From the NCBI RefSeq assembly GCF_004382795.1, contig NZ_SMSG01000003.1:1-64000 (forward strand): 64,000 bases of DNA, written 5' to 3'. The position numbers were made by a program, and so were the translations under genes. This document shows, piece by piece, positions 9,618-17,785 of the stretch (positions within the stretch are counted from its first letter, which is position 1; each line of letters begins with the position of its first letter). The notes beneath the pieces are model-generated. The model searched no databases and had not been told where the DNA came from. It worked only from the letters and a program-made list of their open reading frames with translations. This DNA is from Cumulibacter soli. Lineage in GTDB: Bacteria; Actinomycetota; Actinomycetes; Mycobacteriales; Antricoccaceae.

Positions 9618-9783
9618 GCAAAAAACTCCTTCAGCGCTGAATATCGCTCATCGAAAATAGCAAAACCGAATCAGGTTCGGTCGATTGCGTGGCGTGATGC
9701 GGTTCACCCTACGGCGCCCGCTGCACGCCGTGGAGGCAGGAAGTAGCCTTCGGTGACAAACCATGCGTCATAAGGAGCACCAC
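9618..9783. promoter_or_regulatory. divergent control region with inverted repeat (mce / thiolase)
   Basis: Contains an inverted repeat, ACCGAA-TCAGG-TTCGGT (9665-9681), about 50 bases from mce and 100 from the thiolase start. It is a candidate operator for a dimeric regulator that could control both directions. AT-rich patches near 9640-9665 could hold the mce promoter. Confidence 0.4.
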
Positions 9784-10995
9784 ATGGCCGAGAAGTCTGC
9801 CCGTACGTCCGTCATCGTTTCCGGGGCGCGCACCCCTATGGGCCGTCTGCAAGGCTCGCTCAAGGGTTTCTCCGGCGCCCAACTCGGCGGCGTCGCTATC
9901 AAGGCCGCGCTGCAGCGCGCCGGCATCGCTGGTGAGCAGGTCGACTACGTAATCATGGGCCAGGTGCTGCAGGCGGGCGCCGGCCAGATCCCGTCACGTC
10001 AGGCCTCCGTCGCCGCCGGGATCCCGATGAGTGTCCCGTCGCTGACCATCAACAAGGTGTGCTTGTCGGGCTTGGATGCGATTGCGCTCGCCGACCAGTT
10101 GGTGCGCGCCGGCGAGTTCGATGTCGTCGTTGCCGGCGGTATGGAGTCGATGACCAACGCGCCGCATCTTCTTCCCGGCTCGCGTGCCGGTTACAAGTAT
10201 GGCGCGTTCGAGGTGCTCGACGCGATGGCGTACGACGGTTTGACCGATGCGTTCGATCATGTCTCGATGGGCGAGTCGACCGAGGCGCACAACGGAAAGT
10301 TGAACATCTCTCGCGAAGAGCAGGACGAGTTCGCGGCCCGTTCACACCAGCGCGCGGCGGCCGCGATCGATCAAGGGCGTTTCGCTGAGGAAATCACCCC
10401 AGTCGAGATCCCGCAGCGCAAGGGCGAGCCGATCGTGTTCGACACCGACGAAGGCGTGCGCGCCGACACGACCGTCGAATCGCTGGCCAAGCTCAAGGCC
10501 GCCTTCGCCAAGGACGGCACGATCACCGCGGGTACCGCATCGCAGATTTCGGACGGCGCCTGCGCGGTTGTCGTGATGAGCAAAGAGAAGGCCACCGAAC
10601 TCGGCCTGGAGATTCTCGCCGAGATCGGCGCGCACGGGAACGTCGCCGGACCGGACAACTCGCTGCAATCGCAGCCATCGAATGCGATCAACAACGCGCT
10701 GAAGAAGTCGGGTCGTGCGTTGAGTGAGATGGACCTGGTCGAGATCAACGAAGCCTTCGCCGCCGTCGGTATTCAGTCGATGCGCGATCTGGGCATCGAC
10801 GCCGACAAGGTGAATGTGGACGGCGGCGCGATTGCGCTCGGGCACCCGATCGGTATGTCCGGCGCGCGCCTGGTGCTGCACTTGATCTACGCGCTTCGCT
10901 CGCGTGGCGGTGGCTCCGGCATCGCGGCGTTGTGTGGCGGCGGCGGTCAGGGCGATGCGTTGATCGTTGATGTCCCGGCGCCCGCGGCCAAGTAA
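9784..10995 (+). CDS. acetyl-CoA C-acetyltransferase (thiolase)
   Basis: Condenses two acetyl-CoA to acetoacetyl-CoA or cleaves acetoacetyl-CoA. Thiolase catalytic set: nucleophile C93 (NKVCLSG), H354 ([10 protein letters not shown]) and C384 (LCGGGGQG). The 403-aa product starts at the ATG at 9784 (MAEKSART), which has AAGGAG upstream; a longer frame reaching 9763 lacks a ribosome site. Its stop overlaps the meaB start by one base (TAATG), so the two genes are translationally coupled. With the 3-hydroxybutyryl-CoA dehydrogenase, crotonase and Ccr in this window it completes the acetyl-CoA to C4-CoA route. Confidence 0.95.
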   Translation: MAEKSARTSVIVSGARTPMGRLQGSLKGFSGAQLGGVAIKAALQRAGIAGEQVDYVIMGQVLQAGAGQIPSRQASVAAGIPMSVPSLTINKVCLSGLDAIALADQLVRAGEFDVVVAGGMESMTNAPHLLPGSRAGYKYGAFEVLDAMAYDGLTDAFDHVSMGESTEAHNGKLNISREEQDEFAARSHQRAAAAIDQGRFAEEITPVEIPQRKGEPIVFDTDEGVRADTTVESLAKLKAAFAKDGTITAGTASQISDGACAVVVMSKEKATELGLEILAEIGAHGNVAGPDNSLQSQPSNAINNALKKSGRALSEMDLVEINEAFAAVGIQSMRDLGIDADKVNVDGGAIALGHPIGMSGARLVLHLIYALRSRGGGSGIAALCGGGGQGDALIVDVPAPAAK

Positions 10996-11969
10996 TGGCG
11001 GCTCTGACTCGAACGGCGAGCGTCTCCGAACTCGTCGAGCGTGCACGTGAGGGCAATGCTCGCGCGGTCGCTCGGTTGATCTCGCTCGTGGAGGACGCTT
11101 CGCCGAAGTTGCGGGAGGTCGCGGCCGAGCTTGCCCCGCACACCGGCCGCGCCACCATCGTGGGTCTGACCGGTTCGCCGGGCGTGGGAAAGTCGACGTC
11201 GACGTCCGCGCTGGTGCGTGCCTTCCGCAAACAAGGTAAGCGGGTCGGCGTGCTGGCGATCGACCCGAGTTCACCGTTCTCCGGCGGAGCGCTACTGGGC
11301 GACCGGATCCGGATGCAGGATCACGCCACCGATCCCGGCGTGTTCATTCGATCGATGTCTTCCCGCGGCCACCTGGGTGGACTGGCGTGGGCGACTCCTC
11401 AGGCGCTGCGAGTGCTGGACGGGACGGGCTTTGACGTCGTCCTGATCGAGACTGTCGGCGTCGGGCAGGCCGAGGTGGAGATCGCTTCGACGGCTGATAC
11501 GACGCTGGTCCTGCTCGCGCCGGGGATGGGCGACGGAATCCAGGCCGCGAAGGCCGGCATCCTGGAGATCGCCGACGCGTTCGTGGTGAACAAGGCCGAT
11601 CGTGACGGCGCCGACAATGTGGTGCGAGACTTGCGCAACATGCTGGGTCTGGGAGGTCGGCACTCCGAAGCCGGCGCCTGGCGTCCGTCGATCGTCAAGA
11701 CGATCGCGGAGAAGGAAGAAGGCGTCGAGGACGTCGTTGAGGCCATCGAGAACCATCGCGCGTGGATGATCGACAAGGGTGTCCTGACCGAGCGGCGCAT
11801 TGCGCGCGCATCGGGTGAGATCCTCGCGATCTCCATGACCACGCTGCGTGAGCGGATGGGTGATCTGTCCGGGCGGGCTTCGTTGCGCAAACTGTCCGAG
11901 CAGGTTGCCGCGGGTGAAACCGACCCGTACCTCGCCTCGGACACGATTGTCGCGGAGCTGGGCGCGTAG
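10995..11969 (+). CDS. meaB: MeaB-type G-protein chaperone of B12-dependent acyl-CoA mutase
   Basis: GTPase that loads and protects the adenosylcobalamin cofactor of acyl-CoA mutases. G3E P-loop protein of 324 aa with Walker A GSPGVGKST (60-68), DPSSPFSGGALLGDRIRM, ETVGVGQ and NKAD. Older annotations call this family ArgK/LAO transport kinase, now considered a misnomer. The start codon overlaps the thiolase stop. A MarR gene and the mutase follow downstream, so the client is very probably the adjacent mutase. Confidence 0.95.
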   Translation: MAALTRTASVSELVERAREGNARAVARLISLVEDASPKLREVAAELAPHTGRATIVGLTGSPGVGKSTSTSALVRAFRKQGKRVGVLAIDPSSPFSGGALLGDRIRMQDHATDPGVFIRSMSSRGHLGGLAWATPQALRVLDGTGFDVVLIETVGVGQAEVEIASTADTTLVLLAPGMGDGIQAAKAGILEIADAFVVNKADRDGADNVVRDLRNMLGLGGRHSEAGAWRPSIVKTIAEKEEGVEDVVEAIENHRAWMIDKGVLTERRIARASGEILAISMTTLRERMGDLSGRASLRKLSEQVAAGETDPYLASDTIVAELGA

Positions 11970-12030
11970 CGCACGGTACCGCGCGCGGCTCGGCGTTGGC
12001 TGGCATCCTCTCACCGCTAGGGTGGCTCTC

Positions 12031-12531
12031 GTGAGTACGTTGCCGTTGCCTTTCGACCCCATCGATCGCGCTGCTACCAATTGGGAGCAGGTGTGGGGCG
12101 ATGCGACCCGGATGCGGCTGGCCACCTCAGTGATGCGGGTGCAGCAGTTGCTGATCAATTCCTACGACGAGGTGCTGCGCCCACATGGGTTGACATTCGC
12201 CCGGTTCGAGGCGTTGGCGCTGCTGCGGTTCTCCCGCGCCGGGTCGTTGCCGATGAAGATTATCGGCGATCGGCTGCAGGTGCACCCGACGTCCGTGACG
12301 AACATTGTCGAGCGGCTCTCGGCCGCGGGGCTGGTCGAGCGCCGTCCGAACCCGCGCGACGGCCGCGGTGTGCTGGCGGAGTTGACCGATCATGGTCGCA
12401 CGGTGGTGGAGGCTGCGGCCAAGGATCTGATGCAGCGCGATTTCTCCTTGGGGGCCCTCGATGACGCCGAGGTCGGCGCCGTCGTGGCAACCTTCACTCG
12501 GCTGAGGCACAGCGTGGGCGACTTCGAATAG
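12031..12531 (+). CDS. MarR-family transcriptional regulator
   Basis: Winged-helix dimeric repressor of 166 aa. The DNA-binding core is seen in HPTSVTNIVERLSAAGLVERRPNPRDGRGVLAELTDHGRTVV, the MarR recognition helix plus wing. Start: GTG at 12031, preceded by AGGGTGG; a GTG three codons earlier (12022) is possible, and longer extensions overlap meaB without a ribosome site. Sitting between meaB and the mutase, it probably regulates this acyl-CoA block; a palindrome overlapping a promoter-like element lies just downstream. Its ligand is unknown, perhaps an acyl-CoA. Confidence 0.9.
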   Translation: MSTLPLPFDPIDRAATNWEQVWGDATRMRLATSVMRVQQLLINSYDEVLRPHGLTFARFEALALLRFSRAGSLPMKIIGDRLQVHPTSVTNIVERLSAAGLVERRPNPRDGRGVLAELTDHGRTVVEAAAKDLMQRDFSLGALDDAEVGAVVATFTRLRHSVGDFE

Positions 12532-12590
12532 CTAACCCCAACCCGCGGGTGATTTATGTCGCATTCGGTGATCAGGTGACCTCTAGCCTC

Positions 12591-12614
12591 AAGTACTAGG
12601 AAGTCCTACTATTT
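12591..12614. promoter_or_regulatory. candidate MarR operator and promoter upstream of the mutase
   Basis: A 24-base imperfect inverted repeat (left arm AAGTACTAGGA, right arm TCCTACTATTT read back, 9 of 11 matched) contains TACTAT (12607-12612), a good -10 hexamer. A repressor bound here would block that promoter. No convincing -35 is seen. It lies 60 bases after the MarR stop and 65 before the mutase start. Confidence 0.5.
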
Positions 12615-12678
12615 ATGTGTAGGGCCTGATGGGCTCGACGGCTTGATATCGCGAGTTAATCGCAGATAGGTGGAATCC

Positions 12679-14379
12679 ATGACTGCAGAGAACCCCGCCC
12701 GCGCACGTTGGCAGCGGGCGTACGACGAGGCGATCGCCAAGGGTCGGTACGTCGATCGCGACTACACGACGCTGTCCGGTGTTGAGGTAGCGCCGGTCTA
12801 CGGACCTGCCGACGAAAGCGCGGTCGAGGACTTCGAGCGCATCGGATACCCGGGTCAGTTCCCATTCACTCGCGGCCTGCACGCCACCGGATACCGCGGT
12901 CGCCCATGGACGATCCGCCAGTTCGCCGGCTTCGGCAACGCCCAGCAGACCAACGAGCGTTACAAGATGATCCTCGGCGCCGGCGGTGGCGGCTTGTCGG
13001 TCGCCTTCGACATGCCCACGCTCATGGGTCGCGATTCGGACGACGGTCTGTCCATCGGCGAAGTCGGTCACTGTGGTGTCGCGATCGACTCCGCGGCGGA
13101 CATGGACATCCTGTTCGACGGCATCAACCTGCAGGACGTCACCACCTCGATGACCATTTCGGGGCCAGCGGTGCCGGTGTTCTGCATGTACATCGTCGCC
13201 GCTGAGCGTCAGGGCGCCGACATCAGCAAACTCAATGGCACCCTGCAGACGGACATCTTCAAGGAGTACATCGCGCAGAAGGAGTGGCTGTTCGCTCCGG
13301 AGCCGCACCTGCGCCTGATCGGTGACCTGATGGAGTACACCTCCGCAGACATCCCGGCGTACAAGCCGCTGTCTGTCTCGGGGTACCACATCCGCGAGGC
13401 CGGATCGACCGCCGCACAAGAACTGGCCTACACCCTTGCCGACGGTTTCGGATACGTCGAACTCGGTCAGTCTCGCGGCCTGGACGTCGACGTGTTCGCG
13501 CCAGGTCTGTCGTTCTTCTTCGATGCGCACGTCGATTTCTTCGAGGAGATCGCGAAGTTCCGCGCCGCTCGTCGCATCTGGGCGCGCTGGCTGCGGGACG
13601 TGTACGGCGCGAAGAGTGAGAAGGCGCAGCAGTTGCGCTTCCACACCCAGACCGCGGGTGTGTCGTTGACGGCGCAGCAGCCTGACAACAACATTGTGCG
13701 GACCGCGATCGAGGCACTGTCGGCGGTGCTCGGTGGCACTAACTCGCTGCACACCAACGCGCTCGACGAGGTACTGGCACTGCCGTCCGAACACGCCGCG
13801 CAGATCGCGCTGCGCACGCAGCAGGTCATCATGGAAGAGACTGGCGTGCTCAATGTCGCCGACCCGCTCGGTGGCTCCTGGTACGTCGAGGAGCTGACGG
13901 ACAAGATCGAGGCCGAGGCCGAGAAGATCTTCGAGCGGATCATGCGCTTCGGTGGCGGCAAGGATGCCCAGCACGAGATCGGCCCGATCACCTCGGGTCT
14001 GCTGCGTGGCATCGAAGAGGGTTACTTCATGTCCGAGATCGCCGACGCCGCGTTCATCTACCAGGCGTCGCTGGAAAAGGGCGACAAGAAGGTTGTCGGC
14101 GTCAACACGCTGACCTCCACCGATGAGCAGGAGCTCGAGATCCTGCGCGTCAGCCACGAAGTAGAGCTTGAGCAGCGGCGCGTGCTGGAAGCCCGTAAGG
14201 CCGGTCGTGACGAAGCCAAGGTCTCCGGGGCGCTCGACGACATGATCGCGGCCGCACGTGGGTCACAGAACATGATCCCGTCCATGCTCGAAGCATGTCG
14301 GGCCGAAGCGACGCTGGGCGAGATCTGCAACGCGCTACGCGACGAGTGGGGCGTGTACCGCGAGCCGGCGCGCTTCTGA
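12679..14379 (+). CDS. icmA: isobutyryl-CoA mutase-type large subunit (B12-dependent)
   Basis: Adenosylcobalamin-dependent acyl-CoA mutase, catalytic TIM-barrel subunit only. It is 566 aa and lacks the C-terminal B12-binding domain (no DxHxxG), so it needs a separate small subunit, not in this window. Substrate-pocket residues separate the family: methylmalonyl-CoA mutase has Tyr89 and Arg207, isobutyryl-CoA mutase Phe80 and Gln198. Here the equivalents are F82 (TIRQFAGF) and Q200 (EYIAQKEW), both offset by two, i.e. the ICM type. Expected reaction: n-butyryl-CoA to and from isobutyryl-CoA. Start: ATG at 12679 with GGTGG upstream rather than GTG at 12670, giving the length reported for IcmA. 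Commonly annotated simply as methylmalonyl-CoA mutase. Confidence 0.88.
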   Translation: MTAENPARARWQRAYDEAIAKGRYVDRDYTTLSGVEVAPVYGPADESAVEDFERIGYPGQFPFTRGLHATGYRGRPWTIRQFAGFGNAQQTNERYKMILGAGGGGLSVAFDMPTLMGRDSDDGLSIGEVGHCGVAIDSAADMDILFDGINLQDVTTSMTISGPAVPVFCMYIVAAERQGADISKLNGTLQTDIFKEYIAQKEWLFAPEPHLRLIGDLMEYTSADIPAYKPLSVSGYHIREAGSTAAQELAYTLADGFGYVELGQSRGLDVDVFAPGLSFFFDAHVDFFEEIAKFRAARRIWARWLRDVYGAKSEKAQQLRFHTQTAGVSLTAQQPDNNIVRTAIEALSAVLGGTNSLHTNALDEVLALPSEHAAQIALRTQQVIMEETGVLNVADPLGGSWYVEELTDKIEAEAEKIFERIMRFGGGKDAQHEIGPITSGLLRGIEEGYFMSEIADAAFIYQASLEKGDKKVVGVNTLTSTDEQELEILRVSHEVELEQRRVLEARKAGRDEAKVSGALDDMIAAARGSQNMIPSMLEACRAEATLGEICNALRDEWGVYREPARF

Positions 14380-14391
14380 GATCTACCGTCC

Positions 14392-14448
14392 TGATGCGGT
14401 GGGTGCGGCCTGACACTCCCAGTGAGTGCGGCCGAACCCACCGCATCA
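14392..14448 (+). terminator. hairpin terminator after the mutase gene
   Basis: A perfect 13-bp stem (14392-14404 with 14436-14448) begins 12 bases after the mutase stop and encloses a smaller internal hairpin. No long T-tract follows. Confidence 0.65.
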
Positions 14449-14480
14449 CGCGTGTGCGGGGTAGGAACTAGGCTGAGCGT

Positions 14481-15230
14481 ATGCAGACTCGCCTCAGCGA
14501 TACCGCGTACCTCGATTCTTTGGATCGCTCCACCGCAAGTATCGCGGCGCTCGCCAGCAGTATGGACACCGCCAGCCACATACCTTCGTGCCCGAACTGG
14601 AACGTGCGGGACCTGCTTGAGCACCTCGGTGGTGTGCACGCGTGGTCACGCAGCGTGATTGCCGGCGGCAACCCCCGTGATCCGAAGCCGCTGTTGAACG
14701 GCGCAGAGCCGGTTGCCTGGTACGCCGACCAAGCAGCCGCCATGCTCGAAGCGATGCGCGCTGTTGATCCCCAGCAGTCTTCGTGGTCATTCCGCCCAGC
14801 CGAGCCGGTGGCGGCGTTCTGGTTCCGGCGTCAAGCGCACGAGACCGAGATGCACCTCCTCGATCTCGCGCTCGCCGCCGGTGAGGTGGACGCGCACAGC
14901 CCGGCGCTGGCTGCGGACGGCGTGTCCGAGACACTGGATGTGATGGTGCCGCGGATGAATCGTGATCGCCGCGTCGCCGTGGCTGCGCCGATTCTGTTCT
15001 CAGCCACCGACACCGGCGGGCATTGGCTGATCCGTCCGGCCAGCGAGCCCGCGGTCGTCGACTACACATATTCTGAGGGCCCAGCACCCGAGCAGGCTGC
15101 CGTACGCGTCTCGGCGACCGCGGACGCTCTGCTCACGGGTATGTGGCGGCGTACGCCGTACCAAGGCTGGGAAATCTCTGGGGATGTTGCGGTGTTGACT
15201 GAACTGATGGACTCATCGCTCACTCCGTGA
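14481..15230 (+). CDS. maleylpyruvate isomerase-family (DinB-like) mycothiol-dependent-type protein
   Basis: A 249-aa protein with a DinB-like four-helix N-terminal domain and a small C-terminal domain, the layout of the actinobacterial TIGR03083-type family. Members use mycothiol or are uncharacterised. Possible metal-binding residues are H48/H53 (LLEHLGGVHAW) and the HETEMH cluster (H120, H125). CPNWNVRDLLEHL is typical of the family N-terminus. The exact substrate cannot be read. It stands alone between the mutase terminator and the thioredoxin-like gene. Confidence 0.75.
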   Translation: MQTRLSDTAYLDSLDRSTASIAALASSMDTASHIPSCPNWNVRDLLEHLGGVHAWSRSVIAGGNPRDPKPLLNGAEPVAWYADQAAAMLEAMRAVDPQQSSWSFRPAEPVAAFWFRRQAHETEMHLLDLALAAGEVDAHSPALAADGVSETLDVMVPRMNRDRRVAVAAPILFSATDTGGHWLIRPASEPAVVDYTYSEGPAPEQAAVRVSATADALLTGMWRRTPYQGWEISGDVAVLTELMDSSLTP

Positions 15231-15269
15231 GGAATGGACTTCTCGAACCACCGATGAAAGGGATCTGAC

Positions 15270-16238
15270 GTGACCCGACCCCGTCCCGAACAGGCCGCAG
15301 CACTCTCCGCCGCATTGTCTGGCGCTGTCGACCTCAGCGGTCTGAAGGCCCGCGCCGAGGCGGCGCGTAACCCAGCGGCTCCCGACGATGCCTCCGCGCC
15401 GACGGCCGAGGGCGCGGCCCCCGGCGGCCAGGAGCCACCCGCTGCCGGCGGCCAGTTCGTGGTCGAGGTGACCGAGGCCAACCTGCAGCAGGTTCTCGAA
15501 CAGTCCATGCAGGTGCCGGTGATCCTGGAGTTCTGGATCGCGAACGCCGATCAGTCGCAGCAATACGGTGACACGTTCATTCGACTCGCTGAAGAGGGTC
15601 AGGGCACATGGCTTCTGGGGCGAGTCGAAGTCGAGTCTCAGATGCGCGTTGCACAGGCGATGCGGCTACAGGGCGTGCCCGCTGTTCGCGCCGTATTCCA
15701 AGGGCAGATGGTCGCCGAGTTTGATGGACTGCAGCCCGAACAGCAGGTTCGCGAGTTCCTCAAAGCAGTTGTCGAAGGCACCGGGGGAACACTGCCCGAA
15801 GGCGCCGGTCCCCAGGAGGATCCTCGCGTGGAGCAGGCTGAGGCCGCCGTCGCTGCCGGCGAGTTGGACCGAGCCGAGGAGTTGTACCAATCGCTGCTGG
15901 CTGATCAGCCGGCTCACCCGCTGGCTAAGGACGCCATCACGCAGATTCAGTTGATGAAGCGGTTGGATGCCTCCGCGGACAGCGACGGCTCAGATGTGAT
16001 CGCGCAGGCCGATGCGTCGCCGGAAGACCTGCAGTTAGCCTTCAAGGCCGCGGATCTGCAGATCGCGGCGGGGCAGTATGACTCGGCATTCGGTCGGCTG
16101 TTGACGTTCGTGCGCGGCACCGATCAGGATGCGAAGGATCAGGCGCGCGAGCGGCTGATCGAACTGTTCGCGATCGTCGGAAACGCTGAGCCGGCAGTGG
16201 CCACAGCCCGCCGAGACCTAGCCTCGGCGCTCTTCTAG
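15270..16238 (+). CDS. CnoX/YbbN-like thioredoxin-fold TPR protein without CxxC
   Basis: Probable co-chaperone or holdase of the YbbN/CnoX type. Layout in 322 aa: a Pro/Ala-rich low-complexity N-terminus (to about 60), a thioredoxin fold (about 62-170, EVTEANLQQVLEQSMQVPV...GVPAVRAVFQG), then TPR-like helices (about 185-320, AEAAVAAGELDRAEELYQSLL). The active-site segment reads EFWIANADQSQQY where thioredoxin has WCxxC, so both redox cysteines are missing, as in many YbbN homologues. Start: GTG at 15270 after AAAGGGA. Confidence 0.82.
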   Translation: MTRPRPEQAAALSAALSGAVDLSGLKARAEAARNPAAPDDASAPTAEGAAPGGQEPPAAGGQFVVEVTEANLQQVLEQSMQVPVILEFWIANADQSQQYGDTFIRLAEEGQGTWLLGRVEVESQMRVAQAMRLQGVPAVRAVFQGQMVAEFDGLQPEQQVREFLKAVVEGTGGTLPEGAGPQEDPRVEQAEAAVAAGELDRAEELYQSLLADQPAHPLAKDAITQIQLMKRLDASADSDGSDVIAQADASPEDLQLAFKAADLQIAAGQYDSAFGRLLTFVRGTDQDAKDQARERLIELFAIVGNAEPAVATARRDLASALF

Positions 16239-16247
16239 AGCTGCCCT

Positions 16248-16277
16248 GTAGAACTGGAGATCCGCAAGCGGTTCTAC
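16248..16277. terminator. weak convergent hairpin
   Basis: A 7-bp arm pair (GTAGAAC 16248-16254, GTTCTAC 16271-16277) lies between two convergent genes. The loop contains an alternative CCGC/GCGG pairing. Support is modest. Confidence 0.3.
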
Positions 16278-16296
16278 CGGTCGGAGAGCTGACGAA

Positions 16297-17688
16297 CTAG
16301 GCAGCCAGACACGCCGCAGCGGTACCTTCCGGGTCGTTCCGGGCGTCGAGGACGGCCTGACGGAAGGTATCGATCCGATCGAACGAGTCCATTCCGTACG
16401 TGTTGATGATCGTGTCATCCTGGCCGATCGCGATCAGCAACATGACCGCCTCGTCGAGGTCGCCGGCGGAGAGTTGCAGCGTGCCGAACGGTGACTGAAC
16501 CTGTGCCACCGTGGTCTCGAATGCCGCACCGGCGTAAGCGCCAACGAGGCATAGACGTGCGGCGAATCCTTCGGGGCTGTCTTCTTCGACGCCTGAGACG
16601 TCCTGTATTGCCTCGCCGTATCCGAGTGCAATAGCCGTCATTGCGGCAAAGTCGCCAAATTTGTCATAAGCCTGTTTGACGAGTTCTTCACCGGCTTGAA
16701 CGGTTTTATCGTCGGTGCAATAAAAGACCTGTTCGACACTCTGTCCGCCGCAGGATTGCGGCGAGCCCTGGAAAGTCTCGGTGGGTACATCGCTCCAGTT
16801 ATCGGCGACCGCGTCCGCGAACGTATTCATCTCCACGGGGATATCGGTCAGCATCTGGTCATACGCCATGTTGCCGGAGTTGGCGTAATCCTCCTGGGAG
16901 GTATACGGAATTGCCGCGTACTCGCGATCCGGGCCGAACGAGTTGAGGCAATGTTGCGGGCCCTCATTGAACCCCTCCTGGAATGCACCCACGCGGTCGA
17001 ACGCAGAACCATGCGCGTTCGGATCACTCGCTGAGGCCCCGGGCTCATCGCGCAGTAGCAGGTAGCCACCGAGCACGGTGTCGAGGTCCGAACTGGTCGC
17101 ATGGAAGTGCGGGGTACCTTGCACCGTCTGCTCGGTGAATACGCCGGCGTAGCAGTCGGCCTGCCCTTCAATGGCGATGCCTTGGTTGCTGGGCTGTCCG
17201 ACCCGGTTCTGGATTGCGTGGCCGAACTCGTGAGCCATCACCAACGGCACGATGAAATCGCCGTACTGATCGGCGAGTTGCTGCAGGAATGCTCGGTCAT
17301 AGCCGATTGCGTCGTCCGACGGGCAATAGAAAGCGTTGTTCGCCGCCTGCTGGCGATCCTGATCGCTAAAGCAGGGGATGGCCATCGTGCCGTTCACGTC
17401 GTAGGCGTGCACGCCACCGCTGAGCGGCTCTAGCGAGGTACCGAACGCACTCTCGAAGGTGTCATCCCAATACGCCATGACGTCGTCGAGCGAGTTCGCG
17501 ACGAGTTGGTCGATATCGCTGCCATCACCATTAACAATCTCCATATCGGACGGCGGAGCGTCCGACTTGACCCCGCCCGTGGCCGGGTTTGCGAAACCGC
17601 TGACGGTGTGGGTGCACCCCGTGGCTACGAACACCGCCATCAAGAGTGCGAGGAGGCCGAATAGACGGCCTGGACGGCGTGTGCTCAC
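16297..17688 (-). CDS. neutral zinc metallopeptidase, secreted lipoprotein
   Basis: Predicted surface-anchored zinc protease of 463 aa. The N-terminus is a lipoprotein signal: basic STRRPGR, a hydrophobic stretch, and lipobox VATGC with the lipidated Cys at 25. The zinc motif HEFGH (153-157) is followed by EGQADCYAG (E174, D178), the pattern of the neutral zinc metallopeptidase family that includes YpfJ. Several Cys pairs in the extracytoplasmic part suggest disulphides. I chose GTG at 17688 because GAGG lies six bases upstream and the signal peptide then has normal length; an ATG at 17751 adds 21 residues without support. Target unknown. Confidence 0.82.
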   Translation of the reverse strand: MSTRRPGRLFGLLALLMAVFVATGCTHTVSGFANPATGGVKSDAPPSDMEIVNGDGSDIDQLVANSLDDVMAYWDDTFESAFGTSLEPLSGGVHAYDVNGTMAIPCFSDQDRQQAANNAFYCPSDDAIGYDRAFLQQLADQYGDFIVPLVMAHEFGHAIQNRVGQPSNQGIAIEGQADCYAGVFTEQTVQGTPHFHATSSDLDTVLGGYLLLRDEPGASASDPNAHGSAFDRVGAFQEGFNEGPQHCLNSFGPDREYAAIPYTSQEDYANSGNMAYDQMLTDIPVEMNTFADAVADNWSDVPTETFQGSPQSCGGQSVEQVFYCTDDKTVQAGEELVKQAYDKFGDFAAMTAIALGYGEAIQDVSGVEEDSPEGFAARLCLVGAYAGAAFETTVAQVQSPFGTLQLSAGDLDEAVMLLIAIGQDDTIINTYGMDSFDRIDTFRQAVLDARNDPEGTAAACLAA

Positions 17689-17785
17689 GGATGACCTCGC
17701 GCGTGTTCGTGAAATAGGTGCGGAACTAACGATATGCCATCCGTAGTGCACGGACGCGCATCAACAAAGTCTAGGTGCGCGGGTG

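Noticed and set aside
12613-14157. Long open frame on the minus strand opposite the mutase
   Set aside because: It mirrors the mutase codons, shows no family similarity or ribosome site, and is a by-product of GC-rich third positions.
12679-14379. Identification of the mutase as ethylmalonyl-CoA mutase because ccrA is nearby
   Set aside because: The pocket residues follow the ICM pattern, and the C-terminal B12 domain found in ethylmalonyl-CoA mutase is absent.
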